35,149 nucleotides of DNA from an uncultured Ruminococcus sp. (GCA_902785485.1 CACZZA010000008.1:1-35149), one strand, 5' to 3'; positions 7,372 through 16,191 are shown, counted from the first letter of the stretch. A program made the numbers and translations. The notes: generated from the letters alone by a model not told the origin.

Positions 7372-8369
7372 GGCTTTTCCTCCGCGTATTTCGTTTTCAG
7401 TCCGGATATTATCTCTTCGATCTCCGAAAGTGTATTCGCCGAGTTTATCCTCCGTCTTGCCTCCGCGGTGCCTTTTTCGCCGCGTATGTAGTATGACAGG
7501 TGCTTTCTCATCTCGCATACCGCGGTGCGTTCGCCTTTGTAGGCGACTGCGTTTTTCGCCTGAAGGTATGCGACGCCGAGCCTTTCTTCAAACGAAGGCT
7601 TTTCGTATTTTTTGCCTTTGAGTCTCGCGCGTATCTCCGAAAACAGGAACGGATCGCCGAGGACTCCGCGCGCGAGCATTATCCCGTCTGCGGACGTTTT
7701 ATCCAGCGTTCGCATAGCGTCGTCGGATGAGAAGATCCCGCCGTTCGCTATGACGGGGACGTCGACCGCTCTTTTTACGTAGGATATAATATCAAGATCG
7801 ACGGGATCGCGGTATAACTGTTCGCGCGTCCTGCCGTGTACGCATACGGCGTCAGCGCCGTTTTTTACGACTTCTTCCGCAAGCCGTACGGCGTTTTTGC
7901 TTTTGTCATCCCACCCCGAGCGCATTTTGACGGTGACGGGGACGGAAACGGCGCTCTTTACGGCGCGTACGATCTCACCCGCGAGCGCGACGTTTTTCAT
8001 CAGCGCGCTGCCTTCGCCGTTTTTTGTGATCTTCGGCATCGGGCAACCCATATTTATATCTATCCAATCCGGCTTTGAGAGGTTTGCGCAGTCGGGATAG
8101 TCGTTGTTTGCGAGCCTTGCGGCGGATTCCGCCATGATCTCCGGCTCCGAGCCGAATATCTGTATGCCGAACGGCGCTTCTTTTTCGGTAAAGGAGGCGA
8201 GGAGCGCGGTCTTTTTGTCGTTGTAATGAAGACCCTTTGCGGAGATCATTTCGCTGCAAACGCCTTCGGCGCCGTAAGAAACGCAGATCTCGCGAAAGGC
8301 GCGGTCGGTGATCCCGGCAAGCGGCGCCAGAAAAAGTCCGTATTCAAAATCAAGTCCGCCGATCTTCAT
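7368..8369 (-). CDS. dusB: tRNA-dihydrouridine synthase (DusB type)
   Basis: The 333-residue FMN-dependent TIM-barrel enzyme reduces selected uridines in tRNA to dihydrouridine using NAD(P)H. The flavin-binding start FLAPLAGITDRAFR, the catalytic cysteine in INMGCPMPKI (C109), VPVTVKMRSGWDD, VHGRTREQLY and VIANGGI are all in place. ATG 8369 is preceded at 8 nt by AAAGGAGA. The gene leads an operon with an ECF sigma/anti-sigma pair, with which it shares ATGA. That link is probably transcriptional convenience rather than shared function. Confidence 0.95.
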   Translation of the reverse strand: MKIGGLDFEYGLFLAPLAGITDRAFREICVSYGAEGVCSEMISAKGLHYNDKKTALLASFTEKEAPFGIQIFGSEPEIMAESAARLANNDYPDCANLSKPDWIDINMGCPMPKITKNGEGSALMKNVALAGEIVRAVKSAVSVPVTVKMRSGWDDKSKNAVRLAEEVVKNGADAVCVHGRTREQLYRDPVDLDIISYVKRAVDVPVIANGGIFSSDDAMRTLDKTSADGIMLARGVLGDPFLFSEIRARLKGKKYEKPSFEERLGVAYLQAKNAVAYKGERTAVCEMRKHLSYYIRGEKGTAEARRRINSANTLSEIEEIISGLKTKYAEEKP

Positions 8370-8408
8370 TTCTTCAGTCTCCTTTCCCGATGATAAGACC
8401 AATATACA

Positions 8409-8518
8409 ATACTTTTATTGCAAAAGTATAAACTTACGGAGAAATTCACACTTTGTTAACAAAGACAGGCAGGCTTGCTTGAATCTTTTGGCATTTTTAT
8501 AAGACAGTTGTATAAAAA
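8409..8518. promoter_or_regulatory. Cluster of perfect dyads in divergent intergenic region
   Basis: Three perfect inverted repeats lie between dusB and the divergent LRR-dockerin gene. They are ATACTTTT-N5-AAAAGTAT (8409-8429), the palindrome CTTTGTTAACAAAG (8451-8464), and TTTTTATA-N9-TATAAAAA (8494-8518). None carries the GC-rich stem and U-run of a terminator. Operator sites are the simplest reading. The rest of the AT-rich region 8370-8614 holds the forward promoter and no gene that I can support. Confidence 0.45.
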
Positions 8519-8553
8519 GAAAACAAATCCCGTAAAAAATAACAAAAAAATTA

Positions 8554-8582
8554 TTGCATTTTTATTATTCTTATGATATACT
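8554..8582 (+). promoter_or_regulatory. SigA-type promoter for LRR-dockerin gene
   Basis: TTGCAT, a 17-nt spacer, then TATACT, in an AT-rich stretch. GAGGTG at 8604-8609 is the ribosome binding site. Confidence 0.7.
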
Positions 8583-8614
8583 TAAATCAAACTAAAATTC
8601 TGTGAGGTGTTCTT

Positions 8615-9331
8615 ATGTTCAATTTCAAAAGAATTCTTGCTTTCACGCTGACTTTACTTATGTTCGCGTCGGTTCTTTCGTTCGGCGTTTTCGCTGAAGG
8701 TAGTATCGAAGACGGAGACGTTAACGTTCCTTTTGATGATGTTATCGGAGAAAGTGATACTTATAACCTTACCGAAGACAAAGAAGGCTATGTTTTCGCG
8801 TATATGGATCCTCACAATGCCGAGACCGTTGATATCAAATCCGAGTATGAGGGCAAACCCGTTGTGGCGATCGGCGAAGAAGCGCTTGAAAACGCAACCA
8901 ATCTGACCGAAGCCGTTATTCCGGGTACCGTCAGAAGCATCGCTTACAAAGCGTTCGCGGGTTGTACTGCTCTTAATAAAGTAGTTATCCCCGAATCCGT
9001 CGAGACTATCGACACTACCGCTTTTGAAGGCTGCGAAGGTCTTACCGTTTACGGAACGAAAGGATCCGCGGCGGAGACTTTTGCAAAAGATAAGGGATTT
9101 GATTTCTTCGCTATCGTCTGGGGCGACGCGAACGAAGACCAGAAGGTCACCGCGCTCGACATCATCAGATACAAGAAGTACCTTTCTTCCGACGGTATCA
9201 CGATGGGGATCGGCGCCGATACCAACGGTGACAACGCGTATGACTCAACTGACGTTGCAAAACTTAAAAGATACTTTGCCGAGCTTGTTAACGGAGTTTC
9301 TTCCGTAATACTCGGACCTCGGGTTAACTGA
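8615..9331 (+). CDS. Secreted BspA-type leucine-rich repeat protein with dockerin
   Basis: The 238-residue product has a clear signal peptide (1 to about 28, ending FGVFA-EG). Two to three BspA/LRR_5 repeats follow at about 80-150 (VVAIGEEALENATNLTEAVI, IPGTVRSIAYKAFAGC, IPESVETIDTTAFEGC). A type I dockerin fills about 169-227. Its two EF-hand-like calcium loops are DANEDQKVTALD (D171, N173, D175, D182) and DTNGDNAYDSTD (D202, N204, D206, D213), each followed by a helix ending in KKYL or KRYF. Dockerins plug proteins into cohesin-bearing scaffolds, as in cellulosomes. No cohesin or glycoside hydrolase is nearby. The LRRs suggest a binding or adhesion role rather than catalysis. The gene is monocistronic, with its own promoter and terminator. 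Confidence 0.92.
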   Translation: MFNFKRILAFTLTLLMFASVLSFGVFAEGSIEDGDVNVPFDDVIGESDTYNLTEDKEGYVFAYMDPHNAETVDIKSEYEGKPVVAIGEEALENATNLTEAVIPGTVRSIAYKAFAGCTALNKVVIPESVETIDTTAFEGCEGLTVYGTKGSAAETFAKDKGFDFFAIVWGDANEDQKVTALDIIRYKKYLSSDGITMGIGADTNGDNAYDSTDVAKLKRYFAELVNGVSSVILGPRVN

Positions 9332-9345
9332 AAAAATGATAAGCT

Positions 9346-9376
9346 CCGGGAGCCGTTATACGGCTCCCGGTTTTAT
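9346..9376 (+). terminator. Terminator after LRR-dockerin gene
   Basis: CCGGGAGCCGT and ACGGCTCCCGG form a perfect 11-bp stem with a 3-nt loop, followed by TTTTATAT. Confidence 0.9.
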
Positions 9377-9432
9377 ATTATATAATGTTGCAGCGTACGG
9401 CGATCCTTCAAAACAAACCGAAAAATAAACAG

Positions 9433-9480
9433 AAACCGGATGAAAACGGGCTTTGAGATCCGTTTTCAACCGGTTTTTTT
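9433..9480. terminator. Second hairpin with T-run, probably bidirectional
   Basis: AAACCGG and TGAAAACGG pair with CCGTTTTCA and CCGGTTT across a single A-A mismatch. Seven Ts follow on the plus strand. The minus-strand exit (GGTTTCTGTTTATTTTT) is also T-rich and lies just beyond the ABC-transporter stop, so it may terminate both directions. The bases between the two hairpins show nothing else. Confidence 0.75.
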
Positions 9481-9532
9481 ATGATGTTTTTAAGCCTGAC
9501 GAAGCCGTTATCGTTACGGTAAATACGTCGGT

Positions 9533-12500
9533 TCATTCGGTACGCAGCGCTATGACGGGGTCTTTCTTTGCGGCGCTCCTCGAAGGGATGATGCCGGAGA
9601 AGAGCGTGAGACCCATACTGATCAAAATCAGTATCACCGCCGAGGAGACGGGGAGGAACGCGTTGAGATTGTCGATACCGGTAAGCGAATGGAGGATCAG
9701 GTTGATAACGAGGCAGAGCAGGTAAGTTATCACCACTCCGAACGCTCCCGAAGTGAAACCGATGATGAGCGTTTCCGCGTTGAACATACTCGAGACGTCG
9801 CGTTTCGACGCTCCTATCGAGCGGAGGATGCCTATTTCTTTTGTTCTTTCCTGTACCGATATAAGGGTGATCACGCCTATCATGATAGAGGAGACCACAA
9901 GCGAGATCGCGACGAACGCGATGAGAACGTACGTGATGGCGTTTATGATCTGGGTGACGGACGACAGGATTATACCGATATAGTCGGTGTATTTGATCTT
10001 GTCGAGGTCGTCGAGACCTTTGTTATAAGCGTCGATGGCGTCGTTTATAACGTCTTTGCTCGCAAAGGATGAGGCGTACAGATATATCGCCGAAGGAGAA
10101 TTCTTGTCGAACGATCCGAATTTTTTCATATTGTCTTCGTACGTCGAGCTTGAAAACTCAAGCGCTTCGTCGTAATAGACCGCGCATTCGCTTGCGGTGT
10201 AGGTCTTATACTCGTTGTCGAGCGCCGCGGCAAGCTGTTCGGAAGGAGTGGAGGCGAGGCTTTCGGCGACCTGAGATGCGTAAGCCGCTTTTATCTGTTC
10301 TCTTATGGATTCGCGGAAGAGAGCTTTAATGCTCTCGTCTGTCATACTCGCGGCGTATTCTTTGACCGTTTCTTCATTCATCCCCATCTGTTGAACGAGG
10401 GTGGAGAGAAGCATTTCGCGCATCTGTTCCGGCGTAAACGCGGCAAGTCTCGTTTCGGTCTGTTCATTGAGATAATCTTCCGGAGCGATGGACTTTATCT
10501 TTATATATTTATCCGCTTTTGCTTCAACGCCGATCTTCTCGACGTATTTTATGAACTCTTCCTGCTTTTGCTGTTCGGTCAGCGTTCCGGTGCTTTCCTT
10601 GAAGGGGAGACCGGTAAGAATATCAAGGTTGGGTGTTGCGTTCTGCGCTTTGACTACCGGTGAGGAGGACGCCTGATCTATGACGTATTCAGTAAGTCCG
10701 TGGGTGTAGCCTATCGCCGCGCCCTGGAGCATGGCGGAGATCGCGTCCTCGTTCGGTTTGATAACACCGACGACTTTCAGCTTAAGCGCATTGTCGTAGA
10801 GGTAACGAAGTCCAGCGTCGGTCTTGGTAAGATCGATATACAGGCTTCCGCTCTCGTCGGAGGCGTATATATCCGAGTTGAGGATCACACGGAAGTCCAT
10901 CCCGAGTATCTCATCGTAAGACCAGGACTTGCGCTCGAAGTTTATTGCTTCGCCGTTCAGCGAGGCGATCATGATTTTGTCTATTTCTTCCTTGCTGACG
11001 AGACCGAGCGCGTAAAGCGTCATATCGTCAAGCTCGTTGTTCTCGTCCATAATGAGTACGATCTCGTCGTAGCTCTGCGGCCATACGCTGTTTCCGACGA
11101 GCTGATACTGTTTTTTGACGAGCGGACTGATGAGTTCTTCTCCGTCGCCGGGCAGCATTTCACGCCACATCGAATAGTTTGCGGAGTTGTTGTTCATCAG
11201 ACTCATTATCCCGCCCGAGGAGCCGCCGAACGACTGACGACGGTTTTCCGTATCGGTCTCGGCGCTGACCCCTCTCATCTCACGCATCATAGAGCGGAGA
11301 AGCTCGTTGGAGTCTGAACGGATGATCTTTCCGTCTACGCTCTCCGTATATACCTTGAGATCGAGGTCGAAGCTGTACTGAACTCCGCTCAGCGCTTCGC
11401 GAAGTCCGGTCTTGTCTTCCGCGTCGTCTTTTGCGTTTTCAACGTATTCCTTGAATTTTCTCAGGTCGTTTTTAGAGGCTTCGACTTTGCTGAGTGAGTT
11501 GATGAGATCGTAGACCGCGCTCTTCTGATAGACCGCGTCGTTTTCGTGCTTATAGTCGCTGTTCGCAGATCCCATCACCGTCTGAAGAAGCTCCGAAAGG
11601 TCGACGTGCGTTTCCTGGATCGTGATCGGATATGACGCCAGCGTATCTTCCTGCACTTCGTTGATGTAATTCGTCATTCCGTGAGATACCGCGTATATCA
11701 AAGCGATCCCTATGATACCGATGCTTCCCGCGAACGAGGTCAGGATCGTACGTCCTTTTTTTGTGAAGAGATTGCGGAGCGAAAGGGAAAAGGCGGTGAA
11801 AAATGACATAGACGGTTTCTTTTTGCCGTCGTCGCTCCCTTTTTCGACGAGCTCGTCTTCGCCGGGAGGACAGCTGTCTCCGGTGATCTCGCCGTCGAGC
11901 ATATTGATTATCCTCGTCGCGTACTTCCCGGCGAGATCCGGGTTATGAGTGACCATTATTATAAGGCGGTCTTTCGAGATCTCTTTGAGAAGCTCCATTA
12001 TCTGAACGCTCGTTTCGGTGTCAAGTGCTCCGGTCGGCTCGTCCGCGAGTACGATGTCGGGATCGTTGACGAGAGCGCGCGCAATGGCGACGCGCTGCAT
12101 CTGTCCGCCCGAAAGCTGGGACGGATTTTTATTCAGCTGGTCTCCGAGTCCGACCTGTTCAAGCGCCTTTTTTGCGCGGCGTTTGCGTTCCGCTCTCGAC
12201 ACGCCCGAGAGAGTCAAAGCAAGCTCGACGTTGCCGAGTACGGTCTGGTGGGGGATCAGATTGTAGGACTGGAACACAAATCCTATCGAATGGTTCCTGT
12301 AAGTATCCCAATCGCGGTCTTTGTACGATTTAGTAGAGCGCCCGTTTATGATGAGGTCGCCGTCGGTATATTTATCGAGTCCTCCGATGATGTTCAGCAT
12401 AGTGGTCTTTCCGCATCCCGACGGGCCGAGGATACAAACGAACTCGCTCTTTCTGAAAGCAAGATCGATCCCTTTGAGCGCGTGAACGACTCCGCTTCCG

Positions 12501-12538
12501 GGGGTGTAGTCTTTTTTGACGTTTACAAGACGTAACAT
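9533..12538 (-). CDS. MacB/LolD-like ABC ATPase fused to FtsX-type permease
   Basis: The 1001-residue fusion begins with a complete ATPase domain (about 1-225): Walker [10 protein letters not shown] (38-46), LSGGQ (142-146), Walker [14 protein letters not shown] and the switch histidine in VTHNPD. One transmembrane helix (about 264-285) leads to an extracytoplasmic domain of about 570 residues. Three C-terminal helices (about 870-985) carry FtsX-family features ([20 protein letters not shown]). This is the type VII (MacB-like) mechanotransmission layout with the large loop after helix 1. Such Gram-positive systems export or sense peptides and lipids, or drive cell-wall enzymes. ATG 12538 follows AAAGG. 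It stands alone, with no adaptor or kinase next to it. Confidence 0.92.
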   Translation of the reverse strand: MLRLVNVKKDYTPGSGVVHALKGIDLAFRKSEFVCILGPSGCGKTTMLNIIGGLDKYTDGDLIINGRSTKSYKDRDWDTYRNHSIGFVFQSYNLIPHQTVLGNVELALTLSGVSRAERKRRAKKALEQVGLGDQLNKNPSQLSGGQMQRVAIARALVNDPDIVLADEPTGALDTETSVQIMELLKEISKDRLIIMVTHNPDLAGKYATRIINMLDGEITGDSCPPGEDELVEKGSDDGKKKPSMSFFTAFSLSLRNLFTKKGRTILTSFAGSIGIIGIALIYAVSHGMTNYINEVQEDTLASYPITIQETHVDLSELLQTVMGSANSDYKHENDAVYQKSAVYDLINSLSKVEASKNDLRKFKEYVENAKDDAEDKTGLREALSGVQYSFDLDLKVYTESVDGKIIRSDSNELLRSMMREMRGVSAETDTENRRQSFGGSSGGIMSLMNNNSANYSMWREMLPGDGEELISPLVKKQYQLVGNSVWPQSYDEIVLIMDENNELDDMTLYALGLVSKEEIDKIMIASLNGEAINFERKSWSYDEILGMDFRVILNSDIYASDESGSLYIDLTKTDAGLRYLYDNALKLKVVGVIKPNEDAISAMLQGAAIGYTHGLTEYVIDQASSSPVVKAQNATPNLDILTGLPFKESTGTLTEQQKQEEFIKYVEKIGVEAKADKYIKIKSIAPEDYLNEQTETRLAAFTPEQMREMLLSTLVQQMGMNEETVKEYAASMTDESIKALFRESIREQIKAAYASQVAESLASTPSEQLAAALDNEYKTYTASECAVYYDEALEFSSSTYEDNMKKFGSFDKNSPSAIYLYASSFASKDVINDAIDAYNKGLDDLDKIKYTDYIGIILSSVTQIINAITYVLIAFVAISLVVSSIMIGVITLISVQERTKEIGILRSIGASKRDVSSMFNAETLIIGFTSGAFGVVITYLLCLVINLILHSLTGIDNLNAFLPVSSAVILILISMGLTLFSGIIPSRSAAKKDPVIALRTE

Positions 12539-12646
12539 AAAACAACCTTTCCGACATATTATATTTTTAATAAACAATACTTCGTCTATACTATAACCTA
12601 ATATTATTGAATAATTATGAACAAAAACGGAATAATTGAAATATAA

Positions 12647-12691
12647 GTGATAAAATCTTGCAAAAAATGGTAAAATCACTTGTTTTATCAC
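12647..12691. promoter_or_regulatory. Inverted repeat overlapping the pgsA promoter
   Basis: GTGATAAAA (12647-12655) and TTTTATCAC (12683-12691) are perfect 9-bp inverted arms with a 27-nt spacer. The right arm lies in the -35/spacer region of the promoter. A third related string, TAAAATCAC (12671-12679), sits between them. This could be an operator for the divergent ABC/pgsA pair. Confidence 0.4.
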
Positions 12692-12708
12692 GAACGTTGT
12701 ATTATAAT
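12680..12708 (+). promoter_or_regulatory. SigA-type promoter for pgsA operon
   Basis: TTGTTT, a 17-nt spacer, then a perfect TATAAT. AGGAGG (12732-12737) serves the ATG at 12748. Confidence 0.75.
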
Positions 12709-12747
12709 AACGTTAAGGAAGAGAAAAAAACAGGAGGCGAAAGTAAA

Positions 12748-13332
12748 ATGAAATCTGAAGCAACGCAGGACCCGACCAAAAGAATATTCACTTTGCCGAA
12801 TCTGCTGTCATTCCTCAGGCTGTGTATGATACCGGTGATAATGTACACATACATCGCAAAACAGAATTTCACCGTCGCCGCCGTCGTTTTCTTCATCTCC
12901 GGAGCGACCGACGTCATTGACGGTTATATCGCGCGCACGTTCAATATGGTCACCGATCTCGGCAAGGCGCTCGACCCGATTGCGGATAAACTGACTCAGA
13001 TAGCGATGCTTTTCTGTCTCGTTTCGCGTTTTCATCTTATGATATATCCGCTTATCATACTGACTGTCAAAGAGATCCTTTCCGGTGTGTTCGCGCTTCT
13101 CGCCATAAGGACCTCGGGTGAAGTCAAAGGGGCGGTCTGGCACGGCAAGCTCGCTACGGTGACGCTTTTCGTAATGCTGATCTCTCACCTTATCTTTCCG
13201 AATATAGATCCCGAAGTATCAAATCTTTTGATCGGTATCAGTATCGGAGCGATGTTCTATTCGTTCATTATGTACTCCGTGTTCGATTTTCGCATCGTTC
13301 TCGGCAAGAAAAAAGCGGAAGAAAACAAATGA
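12748..13332 (+). CDS. pgsA: CDP-alcohol phosphatidyltransferase, PgsA type
   Basis: The 194-residue membrane enzyme carries the family signature DGxxARxxxxxxxxGxxxDxxxD, seen as DGYIAR, then G in TDLGKALD, then DPIAD. These Asp residues bind the metals that activate the CDP-diacylglycerol. Length and the NLLSFLRL opening fit phosphatidylglycerophosphate synthase, which makes the precursor of phosphatidylglycerol. Other acceptors (for example cardiolipin-type reactions) cannot be excluded from sequence alone. It has about six hydrophobic segments. The ATG was chosen from the AGGAGG upstream. Its stop overlaps the next gene as ATGA, so the two are coupled. Confidence 0.9.
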   Translation: MKSEATQDPTKRIFTLPNLLSFLRLCMIPVIMYTYIAKQNFTVAAVVFFISGATDVIDGYIARTFNMVTDLGKALDPIADKLTQIAMLFCLVSRFHLMIYPLIILTVKEILSGVFALLAIRTSGEVKGAVWHGKLATVTLFVMLISHLIFPNIDPEVSNLLIGISIGAMFYSFIMYSVFDFRIVLGKKKAEENK

Positions 13333-14012
13333 ATTCGTTCAAAGAAAAACTCGAAAACTTCTGGTATTACTATAAATGGCATACGATCATCGGCGCGTTT
13401 TTCGTCTTTTTTGCGATCGTTGCGATCTGGCAGCTCGTTTCAAAGGAAAGCGTTGATACTTACGTCCTTTACGCCGGACCGCGTTCGCTGACCGCCGATG
13501 AGATCGAAGAAGTCGAGGGGGCGTTCAGGCAGTTTTCGCCCGACCTTGACGGAGACGGAAAAAAGAACGTCGTACTGACGGATATAGTCATGCTGACTTC
13601 CGAGCAGATAGAAGAAAACAAGCGCATCGCCGCCGAGAGCGGAGTCGACTATTACGTCGACCTTGAATATATGGCGCAGATGAAAAGCAACTTTGCGACT
13701 CAGATCGCGGCGGGGGACGCTTACGTCTGCCTGCTGTCCCCGGAGCTGTACGCGATCGATTTTCCCGCGGGAGCTTATATGACTCTCGGGGAACTCGGGA
13801 TAGATAACGCGGGATCGGTCGACGGCGTTTCGTTGGAATTCTCGGAGCTGCCGTTTTCAAAGGCGTTCTCGGTGTTTGAAAGGATCCCGGACGACACCGT
13901 CATCGCGTTCAGGCGTATGGGCGCGCTGTCTTCCGCAAAAGGGAAGAGCGAACACGAACGCTTTGAGAGTCAGAAAGCGCTTTTCAAAGAAATAGTCGAG
14001 TTCGGACGCTGA
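13329..14012 (+). CDS. Membrane-anchored protein of unknown function
   Basis: The 227-residue product has a short basic cytoplasmic start (FKEKLENFWYYYKWH), one transmembrane helix at about 18-38 and an extracytoplasmic domain of about 190 residues. Nothing catalytic is recognisable. The ectodomain includes DLDGDGKKN, which resembles a calcium-binding loop, but a single copy is weak evidence. The KLENFWYYYKW start is one I associate with small clostridial membrane proteins of unknown role. It overlaps pgsA by 4 bp and ends at a strong terminator, so the two form an operon. A link to envelope lipids is inference from position only. Confidence 0.75.
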   Translation: MNSFKEKLENFWYYYKWHTIIGAFFVFFAIVAIWQLVSKESVDTYVLYAGPRSLTADEIEEVEGAFRQFSPDLDGDGKKNVVLTDIVMLTSEQIEENKRIAAESGVDYYVDLEYMAQMKSNFATQIAAGDAYVCLLSPELYAIDFPAGAYMTLGELGIDNAGSVDGVSLEFSELPFSKAFSVFERIPDDTVIAFRRMGALSSAKGKSEHERFESQKALFKEIVEFGR

Positions 14013-14024
14013 CAAAGAATTATG

Positions 14025-14067
14025 AAAAAGCAGACTGATTTTGTTTTCAGTCTGCTTTTGTTTTTTT
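14025..14067. terminator. Bidirectional terminator
   Basis: AAAAGCAGACTGA pairs with TCAGTCTGCTTTT, followed by G and seven Ts. Mirror symmetry with an A-rich 5' flank also serves the convergent PDZ gene, whose stop codon overlaps the T-run. Confidence 0.9.
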
Positions 14068-14599
14068 ATTTTGCGATCTCGAGGGTCAGGTACTCGCCGT
14101 TCCTGTAAACGGTGTAGTCGATATAAAGCGCGTCTTCGCGTTCTTTCTCGACCGATTCGTATTTGCTTATGTCTTCAAGGGTCCTGACCTGATTTTTACC
14201 TATCTTGACTATTATGTCGTTGACGCGGAAATCCGCGTTGGAGAACGCTCCTTCGCTGTTTACCCAGGTGATCTTCACGCCCATCGGAACGTTGTAAAAC
14301 TCGCTCAGTTCACGGGTTATTATCTCGACTTCGAGCTGATCCGAATAACGTGTCACGATCTCGTCTCCGGCTTTGCAGGTGAAGGGCGCTTCGTTGTCTT
14401 CGTCGCCCGGAAAGAACAGATCCTTGACAAGAAATCCCAGGACTCCGACGGAGACGACGACGAGGAACACGATCACGCAGGTCAGCGCTATTGTTTTGTA
14501 ATTCCGGGACGTCTTATCGTTTTTATACCGGTCATAAACGTCTTTTGACACCACGCCGGACAAAGACGGGGTCTTTTCTTCCGATGTTTTATCGCTCAA
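14066..14599 (-). CDS. Membrane-anchored PDZ-domain-like protein
   Basis: The 177-residue product has a charged cytoplasmic start (about 1-35), one transmembrane helix (about 37-60) and an extracytoplasmic C-terminal domain. That domain reads as a PDZ fold: MGVKITWVNSEGAFSNADF (ligand loop and first helix), RVNDIIVKIGKNQV (the GD-I-x-x-I-x-G-x-x-V pattern) and a last strand YRNGEYLTLEI. There is no protease domain, unlike HtrA, so it may be an adaptor that binds protein C-termini outside the membrane. The start is TTG, decided by GAGAGGTG 7 nt upstream. It lies 111 bp downstream of the histidine kinase on the same strand, with no terminator between, so cotranscription is possible. Confidence 0.72.
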   Translation of the reverse strand: MSDKTSEEKTPSLSGVVSKDVYDRYKNDKTSRNYKTIALTCVIVFLVVVSVGVLGFLVKDLFFPGDEDNEAPFTCKAGDEIVTRYSDQLEVEIITRELSEFYNVPMGVKITWVNSEGAFSNADFRVNDIIVKIGKNQVRTLEDISKYESVEKEREDALYIDYTVYRNGEYLTLEIAK

Positions 14600-14606
14600 C
14601 GTTTAT

Positions 14607-14614
14607 CACCTCTC
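14607..14614 (-). promoter_or_regulatory. Ribosome binding site selecting a TTG start
   Basis: GAGAGGTG on the minus strand sits 7 nt before the TTG at 14597-14599 and supports this non-ATG start for the PDZ-like gene. Confidence 0.7.
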
Positions 14615-14710
14615 TTTTTTGCATATCGCATTCACGATAATAGTATCAAACAGTTTTTAATAAATAATGACTCTTTTGTGATGATTTGTTCGTAAAATTG
14701 TAAATAATGG

Positions 14711-16162
14711 TCATTTATCCGCTTGCTCGAGTGTGAAAACGAATTCGCAATACTCGTTTTCGACGCTTTCCGCCCAGATCTTTTCCTTGTGCGCCTCTAT
14801 TATGGTCTTGGAGATATAAAGACCGAGTCCGACGCCGGAACGGTCGAGACCGCGGCTCTTGTCGGATTTGTAAAAACGGTCGAAAACAAAGGGGATATCC
14901 TCGGGTGAAATTCCTTTTCCTTCGTTATACACCGATACGAAGACCTTGCCTCCGTCTGTCTTGATCCGGACGCGGTATTTACCTTTTTCCCTCGAGAATT
15001 TTACCGCGTTGTCGCAGATGTTGTAAAGCACCTGATACACGGCGTCCGCGTCCGCGAGAACGTAGATCGAGTCTCTCTCGGTATCGAATTCGACGTCGAG
15101 CTTTTTTTCTTCGATCTTCTTCTCGAACGAGATGACGATCTGCCGCGCCATTTCGCAGACGTCGAACTCCGTTTTGTTCAGCTTCTTTTCTCCGGACTCG
15201 AATTTTGTGATGTCAAGCAGGGAAGAGACAAGGCGCGAAAGACGCTTTACCTCCGCGCTGACAAGACGGAGATAATATTCCTGCTTTTCGGGCGGGATCG
15301 CTCCGTCGAGTATGCCGTCGATGAACCCCGAGATCGACGTCATCGGCGTACGCAGGTCGTGGGCGATGTTTGAAAGAAAAGTGCTTCTCATTTTTTCGAG
15401 ATTTTCAATCGAATCCGCCATCGCGTTGACGTTCTGCGCAAGCGACGCCACTTCGTCGTTCCCTTTGATATTGACGCGCGACGAAAAGTTGCCCTCGGTG
15501 AACTCCTTGACCGCTTTGCTCGTTTTACGCAGCGGGGCGCTGATACGCTCCGAAAGAACGAATACCGCGAGCAGCGCTATCACCATCACCCAAAGCATCG
15601 CCGTAATGATGGTTTTCGCGAGCAGGTTGGCGAGAAGCGTTATCGATCTTGAATTTGAAAGCGCAAAGACCGCGCCGGCAAACGACGAGTCCCTGTTGAG
15701 CACGGGGAGACCGTACGCGGTATATTCGTCGTTGAACAGACCGTCCATGTTCGTGATCTCTGAGTAGCTTCCCGTAGTATAAACTATATCGACGTATTTC
15801 TGCGGTATCACGATGTTCGAGTAGCCTTCTTCGATCAGCTTGTCGGAAAGCAGTATCTTGCCGGTCGGGTCGGTCAGGATCATGATAAGATCGTTTTCGT
15901 ACTCGCCGATGAGCGAAAAAGTCGGACGCAAGGTCTTGTAATTCGTGTAAACGAAAGAACCGAGATCGGCGGGCATCGCGGAGTGGAATTCTCCCTCGAC
16001 GTAATCCTTCAATACCTCGGACGCATTGCGTATGGACTCCTTCTTATCGTTCTCCGAATACGAACGGCTGATGTTTGCCACTATAAGCGCGAGTATCGCG
16101 AACGAAACGAGTATGATCGTAAGAAAGACGATAATATATTTATTGAAAATGCTTTTGAACAT
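14711..16162 (-). CDS. Membrane sensor histidine kinase (PhoR/ResE-like)
   Basis: The 483-residue product starts with a transmembrane helix (about 9-30). An extracytoplasmic sensor domain (about 31-180) has a PAS/Cache-like look (DPTGKILLSDK). A second helix lies at about 185-203, a HAMP domain at about 205-255, and the dimerisation domain has phospho-acceptor H268 in SNIAHDLRTPMTSISG. The ATP-binding domain shows the N box NICDNAVKFS, DRFYKSDKSR and the G box GVGLGLYISKTI. GGAG lies 7 nt before the ATG. The partner regulator gene lies 84 bp upstream on the same strand. The signal is unknown; PhoR-type kinases of this layout sense envelope or phosphate status. Confidence 0.93.
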   Translation of the reverse strand: MFKSIFNKYIIVFLTIILVSFAILALIVANISRSYSENDKKESIRNASEVLKDYVEGEFHSAMPADLGSFVYTNYKTLRPTFSLIGEYENDLIMILTDPTGKILLSDKLIEEGYSNIVIPQKYVDIVYTTGSYSEITNMDGLFNDEYTAYGLPVLNRDSSFAGAVFALSNSRSITLLANLLAKTIITAMLWVMVIALLAVFVLSERISAPLRKTSKAVKEFTEGNFSSRVNIKGNDEVASLAQNVNAMADSIENLEKMRSTFLSNIAHDLRTPMTSISGFIDGILDGAIPPEKQEYYLRLVSAEVKRLSRLVSSLLDITKFESGEKKLNKTEFDVCEMARQIVISFEKKIEEKKLDVEFDTERDSIYVLADADAVYQVLYNICDNAVKFSREKGKYRVRIKTDGGKVFVSVYNEGKGISPEDIPFVFDRFYKSDKSRGLDRSGVGLGLYISKTIIEAHKEKIWAESVENEYCEFVFTLEQADK

Positions 16163-16191
16163 ACTTTATCTCCGCATGTAAAAGAGTATAA

